From: Lineus longissimus
Lineage: Eukaryota > Nemertea > Pilidiophora > Heteronemertea > Lineidae
Length of the DNA stretch: 64,000 nucleotides
Direction: 5' to 3'
NCBI RefSeq assembly: GCF_910592395.1
Contig: NC_088316.1
Coordinates: 13,082,001 to 13,146,000 of the forward strand
Made by a program: the position numbers and the translations under genes. Every line of letters begins with the position of its first letter. Position 1 is the stretch's first letter. This document shows, piece by piece, positions 44,395 through 57,700 of this stretch. Below the pieces are notes generated by a model that saw nothing but the letters and a program-made list of their open reading frames with translations, did not search any database and was not told the origin of the DNA.

Positions 44395-46509
44395 ATGGAG
44401 AATAAACGCAAGTTCATCAGGGAGAACCAGTGCATTGCACCTGTAACGCCAGACTACGGGTCCGGTCGACACGGACGTACGTCAAGCAATTACCCAGCAG
44501 AAAAATGGGGTGTGCTTAGACCAACTACGAACCGTACTTCAATAACGGCTACGGTTCTAAGTCAAGATGCAATAACTCCCTCACTAGATATGCCGAATAG
44601 TCGTTCAACAAGTTGCTCAACCGATCACACACGAGATGGAGTAAGTCCAAGTGCATGGAGTGTGGCAACAACGACCACAGATCTGTCGGCAAGTTCAACA
44701 ACGGGGTGGCCTCAACCGGATATGCCAAGCATAGATAGTTCAAGTCGTGGGGATCTTTCAGCATTTACATACCTTCCATCGAGTTCGGCAGAGCTTTCGG
44801 AACGGACAGCAGCGTCGTCAAGCGGCTATTCAGCAGCAACGCATCCATTATTGGAGTGGCCGGTGTCACCTTGTTCAAATTCCTGGCGTGTTGTGAAACA
44901 GAAATTACCCGCTATAGCTCTCAATACTGCAAGGGGTCTTTCAACAAAGGCACCAAACATTTCAGCCAGCGAAAGACCGACTATTAGGAATTCGACAACA
45001 GGGGCGATGGAATCAGTTACGCCACCTACAAGGCATCCGTCAAAAGATCTAACCGGTGGACTCGTTCGGCTTCCGAGACGCCACTCGACGAAGTCAACTG
45101 AACACATCATGGTCAGTCCGACTTCAAGGCCGAGGCATCATTCTAATATGAATGCCAAGTACGCAGATGACAGGCCAAGTGTAAGTCAAGATGCAAAGCG
45201 GAACTCAGAGAAGGTTCTCAACATTCAATGTTTGCAAATTTCTCCTTTAACCAAGACTTCAAAAGCGGAGATTACCATGGCGAGGAGACAATCAATCAAC
45301 GCAAAGGAAAACAGCCCAAGATTGGCAAGTTTAAATGATGCAGCGAGAGACTTTCGTACTTTGAGAAGGCGTCCTTCAAATTTGGCATCAGTCATACGCA
45401 GAGAGGGAGTTTTGACCGAAATAGAAGGGAATCCTCCTCCTGTAACGAAGCCAACTTGTACAACGAGACCAAGGATCTCGCAACGATCCCCAGTGAACTA
45501 CAAGAGTGAGACTCCGAAAGCCAATCGGTCAAAGTCAGTGTTTCAGATAGCAGCAGAGGTGTCTTCAATGCAGGCCACATCGATTTTGTTACCGACTGAG
45601 CCACGCCCTGGATATGATAGAGTGGCCACTTTTCTGCCCGTGTCATTGAAGTCGACCACAGCGGATACAATTTTCTCAGATACAGCGACAGGGAGAAACG
45701 CAATCAGCTCGTCAACAATGGACTCGCAGAGATTGCAGAATAGTGATACAGTGGAGAGAGATTCTGATGCTTCCACTGATGGCGCGTTGCCAAAGACGCA
45801 CCAGTTTGCATCAACTATAGATGTAGTTCCAGGACACGCGAAACGACGCTTATGCTCGAGTGTGAGTGGTTGCACGTCTCAGAGAAGGTCGTCAGCGGGA
45901 AAGCTTGCTGAGATGGGAAGGAAGATTGTCTCGATACACAAATCTGGACGGGGCGGAAATAATAGCAATAGAAGTTGTAGCGCTGCCTTGCCAGAGGTGA
46001 CTGTGTCACAGTATCCCCCTGTTTCCCAAGGTTTTAAGAAGCCATCATTGTCATCTTTGAGGCGATTGTTCTCTCCTAGACAAGGTGGACAAAAATGTAA
46101 TGAGCGTTTCTCCATGCGGAAGTTACCGCAGGCTCATTCTAGTCACGACAGAGCTGCATTACCAGGTGTAGAATCTAACTTTAAAAACGCCACTAGTAGC
46201 CAACAAAACCCGGAGTGTGAAGAAAATGAGCGTCAGCGGCGCCAGGGGCGAAGTCCCGGAAGTGTTGACACTCTCCGAAGTGTCCTTGAAAACCTCAGGT
46301 TTGTTCGCAAAGAGAAAACGCAACGGCCGAAGGTACTTGACCCCCGGGATACTGATTATGAAAGTTGGGCACAGAACTTACCGGTGCCGTCAACTTCAGG
46401 CCCGTCCGCTGCTGGACCTGGTGCTGATGACGGAAAACTTGTGCACCGTATCCGGCGGACGAACCAAGCACATATTCCGGTAGTGTGGGATGAACAGGAT
46501 AGTGATTAG
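44395..46509 (+). CDS. Unrecognised single-exon 704-aa Ser/Thr-rich disordered protein
   Basis: One uninterrupted frame from MENKRKFIREN to VWDEQDSD and TAG. The start at 44395 is preferred over an in-frame ATG at 44377 because it has A at -3 and G at +4; a possible acceptor (TTATCTTCAAG) also lies just before it. The protein is rich in Ser, Thr, Pro, Arg and Lys with no transmembrane segment, signal peptide or recognised domain. Local patches look like kinase sites or linear motifs (RRPSNLAS, RRHSTKS, RRSSAGKLAEM, SSLRRLFSPR). A short helical piece (TLRSVLENLRFVRKEK) lies near the C-terminus. A frame this long is very unlikely by chance. No family could be assigned. Confidence 0.68.
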   Translation: MENKRKFIRENQCIAPVTPDYGSGRHGRTSSNYPAEKWGVLRPTTNRTSITATVLSQDAITPSLDMPNSRSTSCSTDHTRDGVSPSAWSVATTTTDLSASSTTGWPQPDMPSIDSSSRGDLSAFTYLPSSSAELSERTAASSSGYSAATHPLLEWPVSPCSNSWRVVKQKLPAIALNTARGLSTKAPNISASERPTIRNSTTGAMESVTPPTRHPSKDLTGGLVRLPRRHSTKSTEHIMVSPTSRPRHHSNMNAKYADDRPSVSQDAKRNSEKVLNIQCLQISPLTKTSKAEITMARRQSINAKENSPRLASLNDAARDFRTLRRRPSNLASVIRREGVLTEIEGNPPPVTKPTCTTRPRISQRSPVNYKSETPKANRSKSVFQIAAEVSSMQATSILLPTEPRPGYDRVATFLPVSLKSTTADTIFSDTATGRNAISSSTMDSQRLQNSDTVERDSDASTDGALPKTHQFASTIDVVPGHAKRRLCSSVSGCTSQRRSSAGKLAEMGRKIVSIHKSGRGGNNSNRSCSAALPEVTVSQYPPVSQGFKKPSLSSLRRLFSPRQGGQKCNERFSMRKLPQAHSSHDRAALPGVESNFKNATSSQQNPECEENERQRRQGRSPGSVDTLRSVLENLRFVRKEKTQRPKVLDPRDTDYESWAQNLPVPSTSGPSAAGPGADDGKLVHRIRRTNQAHIPVVWDEQDSD

Positions 46510-46867
46510 AATCACCATGAGTAACGCTTGGTTGACATAGGATTGACGATGACATGGTTGACATACATATAGGATTGACGATGTCACAATCCGTTTCACG
46601 TGTCGCTTGTCACCATGATAGTTCGTTCATTGACTCCGACTTGAAAAACATATCGAGACGACAGGACTCGAGGGCGAAAAGTGACATGCAACACATTTTG
46701 TTAAAATTAAGTGACTATTCTTGTTCGTTCTTTCATGTCACGCGTGACGCGTGAAAAGTTATTTCACGCGAACACTAGTGACAACGTGAACTCTATGTTA
46801 CCGAGGTGTAGTATCTATGAGTGTTCCTGTTTAGGGAATTATCGCAAATCCACCGAAACACCAACTT

Positions 46868-46927
46868 GAACGCCTATCTCATTGTTTGACTTCCTGATAA
46901 CGAAGTCGAACAATAGGATAGGCGTTC
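46868..46927. repeat. 26-bp imperfect inverted repeat
   Basis: Arms 46868-46893 and 46902-46927 match at 23 of 26 positions around an 8-base loop, with GAACGCCTAT and its inverse at the outer ends. It lies 360 bp beyond the 704-aa gene; function is unknown. Confidence 0.8.
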
Positions 46928-48717
46928 ACGAGGACATTTCGGGGCTTTGAAAAAGTTTTTGAAAAGCCCGAAAACCCTTATTTTAATCACAACGTATTTT
47001 TGGCTAAAATCCTCTCATTGATTAAGTTAAAGTAATTTGTATAATCTGATATGACAAGTTATATTTTACTTCGTGGTAAACTCACTATTATTAGACTGCA
47101 TGCATCGTGATACGTTCTGCGAAACAGAGATGGAGTTTAGTGTTAGCATTGAAGATCACTTCGTATATGTTGCCTTTTCCATTGCTATATTGGTAAATAA
47201 GAAGAATACCATTAACATTTATTGTGCACATTAGAGGGAACGTTGACGTCAGGACCATTGACTAATTTGGTGGTGTTCGTGACCGGCAAACCACGGAAAA
47301 ACATAAAGAACATCTTACATTACGTTTAGACATTACGTTAAGTTTCCCTTTCCGGTTTAAAGCTGTTTAACTATGCTGTTTCGTGGGGGTCGATGCCGCC
47401 CTGATAACCCTTTGATGTGACAGCAGAACAATGGGAATGTGGGCCTAGTGCGAGCGCGGTGCTTTGTTTAAAGACAATACACCGTGTATTGGCCCTGGCC
47501 TGAATTATTTTAACTGCATGCGAGGTAATGGGAAAAAACGCAATGTGAATTCTTTCCGTGGACGAGCCAAAGGCCTTTAGCAAGGTAATAGCACTGGGGT
47601 AAAGTCTTTTTAAAGTTTTACGCGAAGCCTTTAATACCAACATGCCACGCTGAGCCCGTAGAGCCGCGTGCAGACAGCTACCTTGCTACCCTCGAAAGAG
47701 TGTAAGGCAGACCGGCAAATTCCTCAGAAGCATTACCATTATACCTCTTCATCAGCGTACGCGCCGAGAACGTATAGTAGCCGGCAGCTATTAAATCCTA
47801 TACGTTTTACTGCTGGTCACGGGATTACGTGGTACTGTGATAGATCTACTATTCGTTGTGATGGGATATACCCTGGGTGGGCGGTTTTAGTGACAGCGCT
47901 CAAAATGCTGATTACAAGACGGATTTTGTTGATTTGCTTTAGGTGATTCGCAAGGAGAAAACAACTTTTCAAGTGCACATGGTTATAAATGCCGCCCAAA
48001 GGTGGTGCATCGCCTATTCGCTAAAACGATGCCATGTAGTTTCATGTGGAAATAATCTTTTCTTAATTACCAGGGCAAAAAATATGCAAACTTCCTATTC
48101 CTTTTTCTAGATTTAATTACAAGATCCGTAGCTTTGATTAAAAAGAAGAAATGCTCCACTACGTTTACGGAAAATAGTTTCAGTTCAGGATATGCACCTG
48201 AAGTTTAATTATCGTTTTCTTACGGAGATGGCTTCGCTTCGACGACTGCTCGGATAATATTCCACCTTGAAATTCTTTCTGGTGATGGACTTTGTGACTA
48301 AACCTGAAGTTACTTTTTACTTCTTGGAAGGAATTTTCCACGACTGATGAGTTGTGTGCCAAAGAGGAGTCAGTCTGGTTTCTTGTCTGATAAACGCATA
48401 CAGCTTTGTTGGTGACTGGATTAGGAGAGCATATCGCAGCGGCATTTAGAAAGTTTGCATTGCAGGTAATAGTTTGTTTGCTCGCGTTCCAATCAGCATG
48501 TCGATGTAACTTTGGTTTAGCTTGTTGTTTCTTAAAGGGACTGCATGATTAGGTCATTTCCCTGCCAAGTGGGAAAAATGTCCTTCAGAAAAACGAGGCG
48601 ACGCCAAGTATAGTCCGGGATCCTGACACAAGTCTTTGATGTCGATGTTGTCGTAACTAAACGAATAGACCGGCAATACCGGGCTTCATACACTAGTTAT
48701 GCACGTCCCAGCGATGT

Positions 48718-51700
48718 ATGCATGAACTCAATGATAGGGATAGATTCTCTTCTGTCGTCCGTCCTGTCCAGCGCATTTTTTCGGCGGATTTTATTAAGGT
48801 AAGTGACAGTTCTGTCGGAAGCCACTTCGGGGTTAAAAATGGGAACATCCCACCTCAGTTTGTCATATGTGACCCTCCATTTACAAAACCAGGCGGATGT
48901 CACACTACTGCGTTTTGAGATACAAGAATGACAAGGTAGGTGTATTGTTTCAACATCGCAAAGGCGTATGACGACCACCAAAGCAAACTAACGGGGTTAG
49001 TCGTTGATAAAAATCCTGATATTTCTGACCAGTTTATACAGAGCGCTGGTTCAATTCTTCGTAACCAAAACCTTTCTCATCGGTGTTTTAAATCAAGGGT
49101 TAATCTTGCTGAGTTAAAGCAAACAAGGTTATGTCTATAGATCTTCCTCGTACATGTACTTGTAGAAGTCAAGTACAATGTACTAGTATAATCAGTCACC
49201 GTAACTTGACAGAGTAAAAAATCAACCAAAATCATGGACGAAGTGTAGGGCATTTCCAAGGTTACAACTTTTCGATTGAATTGACTGTTTTTCGTCAAGT
49301 GAGCAGAGACTATAAAAAATGTTCGCCGTTTTCGGCTTCGATTGAATTGACTGTTCTTCGTCAGGAAGATTGTTCAAGAAGACACTAAAAGTGTTACTTC
49401 TGCTATCTAACCAAGGCCAAAATGCAATGTCGTCGCCATATAATAGGACATGTGACAAACTAAAATACGTCTCTTCGAAGAAACACCATCGGGCAGGTTT
49501 CGCCAGACGATGAAGATCTTCATTCTCACCTTGGATCAGCATCCCTGGGTTACAATTACCGCCTGTTATATCCTTACCTGCAATCTGTGAAAGTGTTGTT
49601 ATATCAAGAATGCTAATTTTAACCGAAACGAATTACAGATTCTACGCAATCAACTTCTAGAATAATCTACATATTTTATTGCCATGCAGCGAAGATTCAT
49701 TTACTTCGCTAATTTTGTGCGTTCCTACGGCGTACATTTTGGATGAGCTCCAAGTGATAATACTGTCTCTGAGTATCGTAAAGCAGCATTCTGGTGTACC
49801 GCATGGCATAGAAAACAAATGATCAACCCAAGGAAGTTTTATTACAACTTTCTTAGTTGACTGGACGTTGCGGTCGTGCGGTAAACATCCACGGTGCCCA
49901 ATCGATTCGCCATGTTAGATGGAGGAATATATTTCCCGTAACAATAGACCCGTCCGATCTTTTGTGACTGGTGAAACCGAGGGCTGTAAGGAGCGCATTA
50001 CACCCCTCTGAAATTCGTTTGATAAAAGATTCGGGCGAGTCCATGTTTGCCCGTAACTAGTTTAACATTTACGGTTTCTGAGTGTTTCCTCTCATTGTTT
50101 GGGAACGCTGAAAGATAGATGGAGACGTATTTCTGTGTTCCCCAATATTGAAAAGTCATGTTCACGCAAGCAGTCTATTGCATGGCAACACTGAAATAAT
50201 GCAAACACTTGGGGTTTCTCATTTCGTTAAAAAATCTCTAATGGGTGATTGTTTGTGTTGCCGAAAAATATCTAAAAGTATTTCGGATGCTCACAAACCA
50301 TTCTGTCTAAGAGTGTTCAGACTATGACTCCCTTTTAGGCATGACCATTCTTCATCTTTTTCAGCGGGAACTTGTACACAACAGCATCAGTGATTGCGCA
50401 ACAAGATATCCGTTTTACTGTGGCCGCATACTCTTGTTATTAAGAAACTCCTTCGAGGAATGAGCTGATGTTGTCTGTCCACTTCGCAAAAGAAGAAGAC
50501 GTTATGATCGGGAATACGCTGATAGCTATGGTTTCAGAGGCACATGTACATACATGTACATGTGCACAGACAGTGACTTATTCAAGAAATGCATTGCGAT
50601 GCGGTGGAAATATTCGTCAGTGAGACATTTCTTGCCATATTAGGATATTTGAAACACTTCGAAGAGCATCTACTCTTGTGGTGCAGTTCTTCAGACCCAA
50701 TTCATATATTTTCCGACACAGGGCGATTCTACCGTATTTTCATTTCTCTATCAATCTGGTTTAAATAATCCAGTTTACTTTACAAACAAATTGTGAGGAA
50801 TTTTTGATAATATCTCAGCATAGCATCATAAGAGAGTATTCAGTGGATTATACTTTGCTTACTGCCCACGGGAGGCAGCGGGCCCTTGAACTTGGAAGAC
50901 GCCAATGGGAGCAGAGAAAAATACTCGGAAAGGTAAGTCATTTTTTTCATAACTTTCATAATTTTCAAAAGTTTCCATTCGAGGAACATAATTTTCCTTT
51001 AGATTTTCATATGTCCCCTGAGAACTTGCAAGATTTTCCATTAGAAGTTGTAATATTAAGTCATATCCGGACTACATAAATAGGCATGTTACTAAACTTC
51101 TCTGCTATCAACTTCAACGCCGGCTTTTAGCATCACACCATAATTCTGTTGTGTCTTTTCTTGATACTTGTTCGACTTCAGTATGTACTTTGTGTCTTCG
51201 CAGATGCCTTGGGTACATTCGATCTGTTAATGTGTAAGGTAGGATTGTCACGGTTTATCCGCGCCACGCCCAGAGGCCGATACCTAATGCGCTTCCGCTT
51301 GCCACTAAAATATTTTTGATCAAAACCAGCAATTTTTAACCCCGGGATCTTCACTCGTCGCTAACATCCGGCGACTGTATGAAATTATAGCAGAAGTGAA
51401 ACAGGATAAAAACTCGTTCTTCTTGTCATTAGAGTACATGATACTTACGCATTTTTGTATCAACGGATGTTTTTATCCGCAACACGCCCAGAGCACTCCG
51501 AAACAAATGCACCACTGTGCGATCGAAAGTGCGTGCTAACGTTGACCAAGGCACGTTTTCTTCGCGTCGTAGATGACTGGGCCTATTAGTATCCATGAAA
51601 AAGATAGGAATCGTCTGTCCTGTGATTTATAGAACATGACTTTAGCTTTAGGTACGCTTTTTCAGCCGCGGATACACATTACATGGACGTCTTTTTCCCG

Positions 51701-54700
51701 CAACGTGCCCAAAGCACTCCGAAACAAGACGCGCTACCAAAGGCCGCGTATATTTATTCACTAAGGCCAGTCATGTCTTCGTGTCTCGAACTTTGGCTCA
51801 CGGAACCTAAAATATAAGTCGTTTTGAAGACTCGGAATAAGCTTGCACCAAAGAAAAAGAGAAAAGAAGAAGGGATAGGGACGGGCCTGACAGGTTGAAG
51901 CGCTCTGTAACTTTTCGAGAGTGGCATATATAAGTCATACAGTTATGTATAATATATAATCGTGCTTAATTCAAACAGATTTTAGCTCTAGAATGAACCA
52001 CTCACTTGTCACTAACTCTACACTTGAGCAGAAAAGTAGCTATCGTGGATGCATGTGGTCGGTTAAAATTTAGACGCATCAGTTGAGAAGTCAATGTTTA
52101 CACGAGTCTGCAAGCAACAATTTTCTAGTAAAGCCCCCGCGGGCTTGTATTCGCTGTTATAGACTAACCCATGGAGAAAAAGTCATCTCTCTGAACTTCA
52201 CATCTAACACAGGTAACATAAATGCCTTGGAATACTGTGAGCTAGTGAGTGTAGCCTCTGTTCGCACCTGTGGATTCACTTAGTTTTGGATAGCTTTTGT
52301 GTTTCATCTAGCAGCCTCACCCTGGGGAATCAGCACCACATTTTCCGAGGGGACGACTCAGTTTGATTTGAATCGAAGTATTTCCAGGAAATGACATCGA
52401 GGTCATCTCGCTTACTCAAAGAAAATGTTCAAATTTTGCATCAGAATCACTCGAAAGCGTTATAATGTTTGAAGATCCGAAAAAAGAAGCAGGGGATTCA
52501 GATTTGAAGCAGTTGTTATAAGTCAATGCAATGTGTACCGGGGTCGGTGTCGCGACAGTACAATAGCCGCTTCATGAGTAGACGTCATGTTATTAAAGCC
52601 ACATGTACATGTATAATGCAAAACCATTAGGTACATGTAATTCGATAAAGAACGAGCAAGATGCATTTGAAATAGTCAAATCCAGCCTTTATCAGTGCGG
52701 AAAGATACATCAGCCAGGTGGAAGGAATCTTTGGCATTCGTCTTCTTCGGCAATGCATTGCCCTTGTTGATGATATCAAACTACAGAAATAATACATGTA
52801 CAACAGACTAGGTTAGGCCAACTTGAAAAACAGACATTTTGTATCGGTACGCATTTATGTAATTTTTGCTCTACAGGGTGGCCCAGAATTTTTTTCCCTC
52901 ACAAATGGATGCACAATAGAAGTCTATTGTCCTATAATGGATACACGATAGGAGTCTATTGTCCAAAGGAAAGTAATTCTGGGCCATCCTGTAGACCTCC
53001 GGAATGAAACAAATGACAAGCACAGACCAAATTTTAAAAATGTTGGTTTCCCATGGGCAACGCAATGTTGGTCTGTCGGGAAAATCTGTATACCGGGGAA
53101 AAAGTGTCGGTGCGGGGTCCATCAGTCTATACATTGTTAATTTCATACAGTACAGTATGTATTGTTGGAAATTCTCTAATTTAATTACGAATTTTAAATT
53201 CTCAACGAAAGAAGCTGGTCATTTAAACAAGTTTTCTCTTCCTGTGGCCTCACCATGCGTTTAAATGTTACTAGAACCGATAGGCTTGAACATAAAATCA
53301 TTGTGGCCGACTTCTTTTTACCTATGGCAACAAACTGTATCTACCTAACCTTACGTCTGCCTCGATCTTTACCTGATGTGTTGATGATGGCGAAGAGACG
53401 GTAACCGCAACCACTAATTGTACATCGTTCACTTTGATGTACATCGCGTGGAGGCTGACACGCGTACGCACGTTGTTTTACATATCAATCATTTGTCAAC
53501 GCACGCGGAAAAACTATGTTATTCTGCGCTACAGCCAAAGCTTCATGTGCATCTGCTCACAAATAATAGTGTGATGAAAATGATGATAAAAACAACAAAA
53601 GCGTGCATTTGAATGAAGCTTTGTATCAAGCCGTGGTACAGTTATATCATGTATGCAACTTCCCTGAAGATCTGCTGAAACTTGGTGTATAGTACGTGTA
53701 TATCTGTGTATACAAAACGGCAATGTTGAAATGTATTTAGTATACATGTATACGCAGCAGGAAATTTTCAAATTCAATTACAGATTTCAAACTTTTAACC
53801 TGACGAACGACGTAGACCTTTAATTTTGCCCCGAGTTAAACCATAAGCTTCCACTGCTTTGCTGATGGGGTAAAGTGTGAGCGGAAATATTGATTATGAA
53901 TGATGACCAATCAACGGTGGTGTTCTACCTCTGAAGACATGATTGAGATGGTATGTTGGCGTTATCCTTTGAACCAGAGAACCATCTAAAATAACCTGCA
54001 TTGTGCGAACATCAGGGAAGAAAATAGGTATTCCTGTTGAGGCTTTGTTTAGTAAACAATGGAACGTTGGGTTAACTGTTCAGTATCATGTATAGTTCTT
54101 TTCAGCTACATGCACTCCGGACATATCAGATTATAGAGCGATCGAGCTCAACTTCAGATAGAAGTTTTACAGTATCACTTCATGTATTTTGGTGTAGAAG
54201 ACTTCATGTATTCGCTTCATTCAGATGGGAAAAACATATTTTAGGTTCATAGGATTCAACACATATTTTACTTTTGAGGTCAAATTACTTATAGTTTCTT
54301 CATTTTTGTCTTCAACATTTTAAGTCATTTCCGATATATGGGTACGTGTACGTAGTTCAATCTCACAGTTCATCGTGTTCACTCGGCAAATATCTACGGC
54401 GCCATCTTTGTTTTTTTTCTGCTGGCCTCATTTCAGGAGGCTTACTTACGGTGAATTCCATTGTTGCAGGCATGTAAACACATACCCGGGCCAAGGTCGG
54501 TAAAAGAGTCAGTATAAATAAAGATGGCGCCCGTTTGTAAATAATGAGTACCTAAAGGAAATGTCACATTTTGATGCTGTTGACATCTACTTACAAACTG
54601 CTGCATGTAAATTTTGGCATCCGCCCCGTTTCAGTCAATGTCAATGGAAAATGACGAAAGTATAACGCAAAACGTATGCTTATTCCTACAACAATTTTCG

Positions 54701-57700
54701 CGTCTGCCAGACGAAGAGTCAGGCAGATTCCAGAAATGAGGATTGCAGTTTCCCCCAAAGCCCAAGAAGAATTGTTGTACCTCGCCATCACTTTGTTTAG
54801 TAAACGCATAAACAGTAACAAAGAGGTGGTAATGCTTCGTGTGCATCATCTGAGATAGAATTTGCCTAAGGCCACGCAAGCTTTTACCTCTAAAATTACC
54901 TGGGATCTGTCGTCACGGTCGGTACTAGATATTTTGTTATAAATGAGGAATGCCTTTTTTCTTATTCTAGACCCAGCAGTTTATTCAGGTTTGCCTGACC
55001 TCTTGGTATGTAATAGATTTGCAGTTTTATCTGTCAGGTGTAACATCAATGCAATTGCTCGGTCCATATAGCTGTGTGACGTGGCCGAATGCACACAAGC
55101 ATTTCGCACAGATAAAAGAATCGGCGATTTTACTGACACCCCGACCTAGCTACGCCGCGTTATCTCCAGCTTTACAGTAGGTCATCGGAAAATGGGACCT
55201 TGGCCCCTTTTCAACTTCAGCTCGTATCATCAACCATGCCTCTCAACAGAGTCATATTCGCTATCGTAAAGATTGCCATCAGCGAAATCTAACATTGAGC
55301 AAATTCCTCGAGGCAAGTTACAAGATATTGACCAAACCAGTTAGATGCAACACAATCAAAATGGCCGCCAGCAGCTGTGATGATAATAACTTGATTAGAG
55401 CTTATTAGGATCTCTCCTAATGAGATTGGTCATCAGTCCTCGTAATCAAACGCATCAAAAGGACATGTCGTCTGCTTAATTCATCTCGGAGGTCACCAGG
55501 GGTGATCCGATGATCATTCCATCCATTCCTTCCCGCCGGGGCATTGGGACATGCTGGAGGCAACACTTGCGACTGGTGTTGTCTTGACAGTCTTGAAGTA
55601 GTTTATGGCTGGTCAAGCGTCAACGCCTGTCCTGTTCAACGCCGCTCTGTTAGCGCTTTATGTAGAGATCTTCGCATTCAGAACATACAAAACGTTGTCC
55701 TTACTCGAAGATTTCATGGTATTTCCGACTACACTGTCAGGGGTCTCTAGCTGAATCCAGCTTTGCTACTAATCTTTACAACTACATGTATTCACTGCCA
55801 TTGGAACACATCCCTACCTTTCTGGAATCATGTTGAATACTTTATTATTCCGACTAACTAAGGGGTTTCATCTCAGACCATCTTTGATACCATTTGCTCC
55901 CCTATCTTCGCCGCAGGATTCGCTAAGTATGAATACCTTACTGTCCACGTAATCAATACAGATCAATCAGATGAAATGTCAAAGTCATCCATATAATCAT
56001 AGCCACCCGATATCTCAAAGGAAAGAGATCTTGCAATCGCACACCCCTGCAATGACACGGCTATTCTCGGCTGAATCAACGACCTCGTCGATGTCGAACT
56101 ATCTATCTGATTGCGTTCTCGTTTCACCTGATTCTCAAGTTATTCCAGTATTGAGCCAGGCTTCCAGTCAAACGGAAACAGGTAAGGCCAGTTTCCACAG
56201 CGGCGGAAAAGGTGGCCAACCTCGTGGTTTTCACAATGGTAACTGACCATAAAGTCTGTGCAAAGACGGCAAAACCGCGACGATAAACCACTGAAAATCG
56301 TGTCAATCGTTTAGTATTTGTTTCAGCCCGTGTAAATAACCCTTCTTGTTAGCAGCCATCTCATACTTCTCATCACATTGCTTTCATATGTCAAGAACCT
56401 GATGGCGCACATAATTTGATTGTCACGGGGCAAAACATTGAGATGCTACAGAAATTGATGAATTATTAGATGAGAGAACACTTAATTACATTTCTGCAGG
56501 GTGTCGACCTGGAGTTTTCAGGTTCAACTCATGAACTAAGATGTCAAGATCGCACCCTCGCTTCCCCTCTGGTTATACGACGTGTTCGACATCAACACTG
56601 CATGCATGTTACGTCACTTATGTCCGTCAGCGATATATGATCAAATCTTTGATTGCTGCCGCAATGTCAAATAGGTTAATTTCGATTCCTTGATAGCTAC
56701 ATACAGCACCATCCAGCTTGCGATATCTCATCACAATATGACACCTTGGAGAACGTACGAACGGTAACAGATGCACCTGCACTTCATGACTTCTGATGTT
56801 CTGCTTTCGGATTGTAAATTTGTTATTTTCAATGAGAAAATTATGTCTAAAAATGTGGACATGTCATCAACAGTGGAGCGATGGTCATTTGTCTTACTTA
56901 GTTCGCGGAAATGATCAGCGCGCCAAGAGGGTCGTCATTTGTAACGGAATCTGCGCAATCGTGATCCGCATACTGCTTTTTACCTCATGTTTTGAACCTC
57001 AAGAGTTCATCAGCATTCTTTCCCCTGCGGATACTTATGTTGCATTTAATAGCAAAGCCACCCGACTAGTGTGCAATTTCCGAGAGAGCAGAACACTTGG
57101 GTGATAGGTCTTTTGGCAGGAAAATGAAACCCACGAGACCGCCGATATATATGCATGGAGTGTAAAATCCTTGTTTAATCTTGTTTAAAACAGGTTTAGT
57201 CCTGGATATTTTCCCCTGAGGACAATATTTCCGTTTGCCCGCGATGGAACTGCGATTGTCGAAAGGCGTAATAGATTTAGATATCTCAGCCGAGTGCGGG
57301 CTGTCCCATTTTTTCACTTAGCACAGAAGAAGCCAGTACCCCATAAACCATCGGCTGATCGTTTTCGGTAAATCTAACGCTGTGTTCTGGAAAGTGGTCG
57401 TCGCGCTTTTATCTCTTTGGCGGGGGCTTTGGACCAGTAGTAAACAGTATTAGGTCGGGGGAAATGGCCATCAATCGTGTCCGCGCATAAATCGAAGCCT
57501 CCTCATACTGCCAGAGATCAGAAAGTCTTGCGATGGAGACGACCACATATTATTTTCAGTGCAGTGGGATGCGCCCGGTTTATGGGTTTAATGGGGTCCT
57601 CTGAGCTTCTAACGGCCGACAGTAATTCATGGTTTTGCATTTCCTGTACATTAAAAATACATTTTACAGGGGGACTATAGAATACCATGTCTACTAAACC

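Noticed and set aside
49853-50044. 63-codon minus-strand frame MDSPESFIKRISEG...
   Set aside because: It starts with a plausible ATG but has no family match, no clear donor and no neighbouring exons.
55560-55748. Hydrophobic frame (MLEATLATGVVLTVLK...) with one internal TAG
   Set aside because: It needs a stop read-through and has no family match or splice support; could be a decayed membrane gene but too weak to list.
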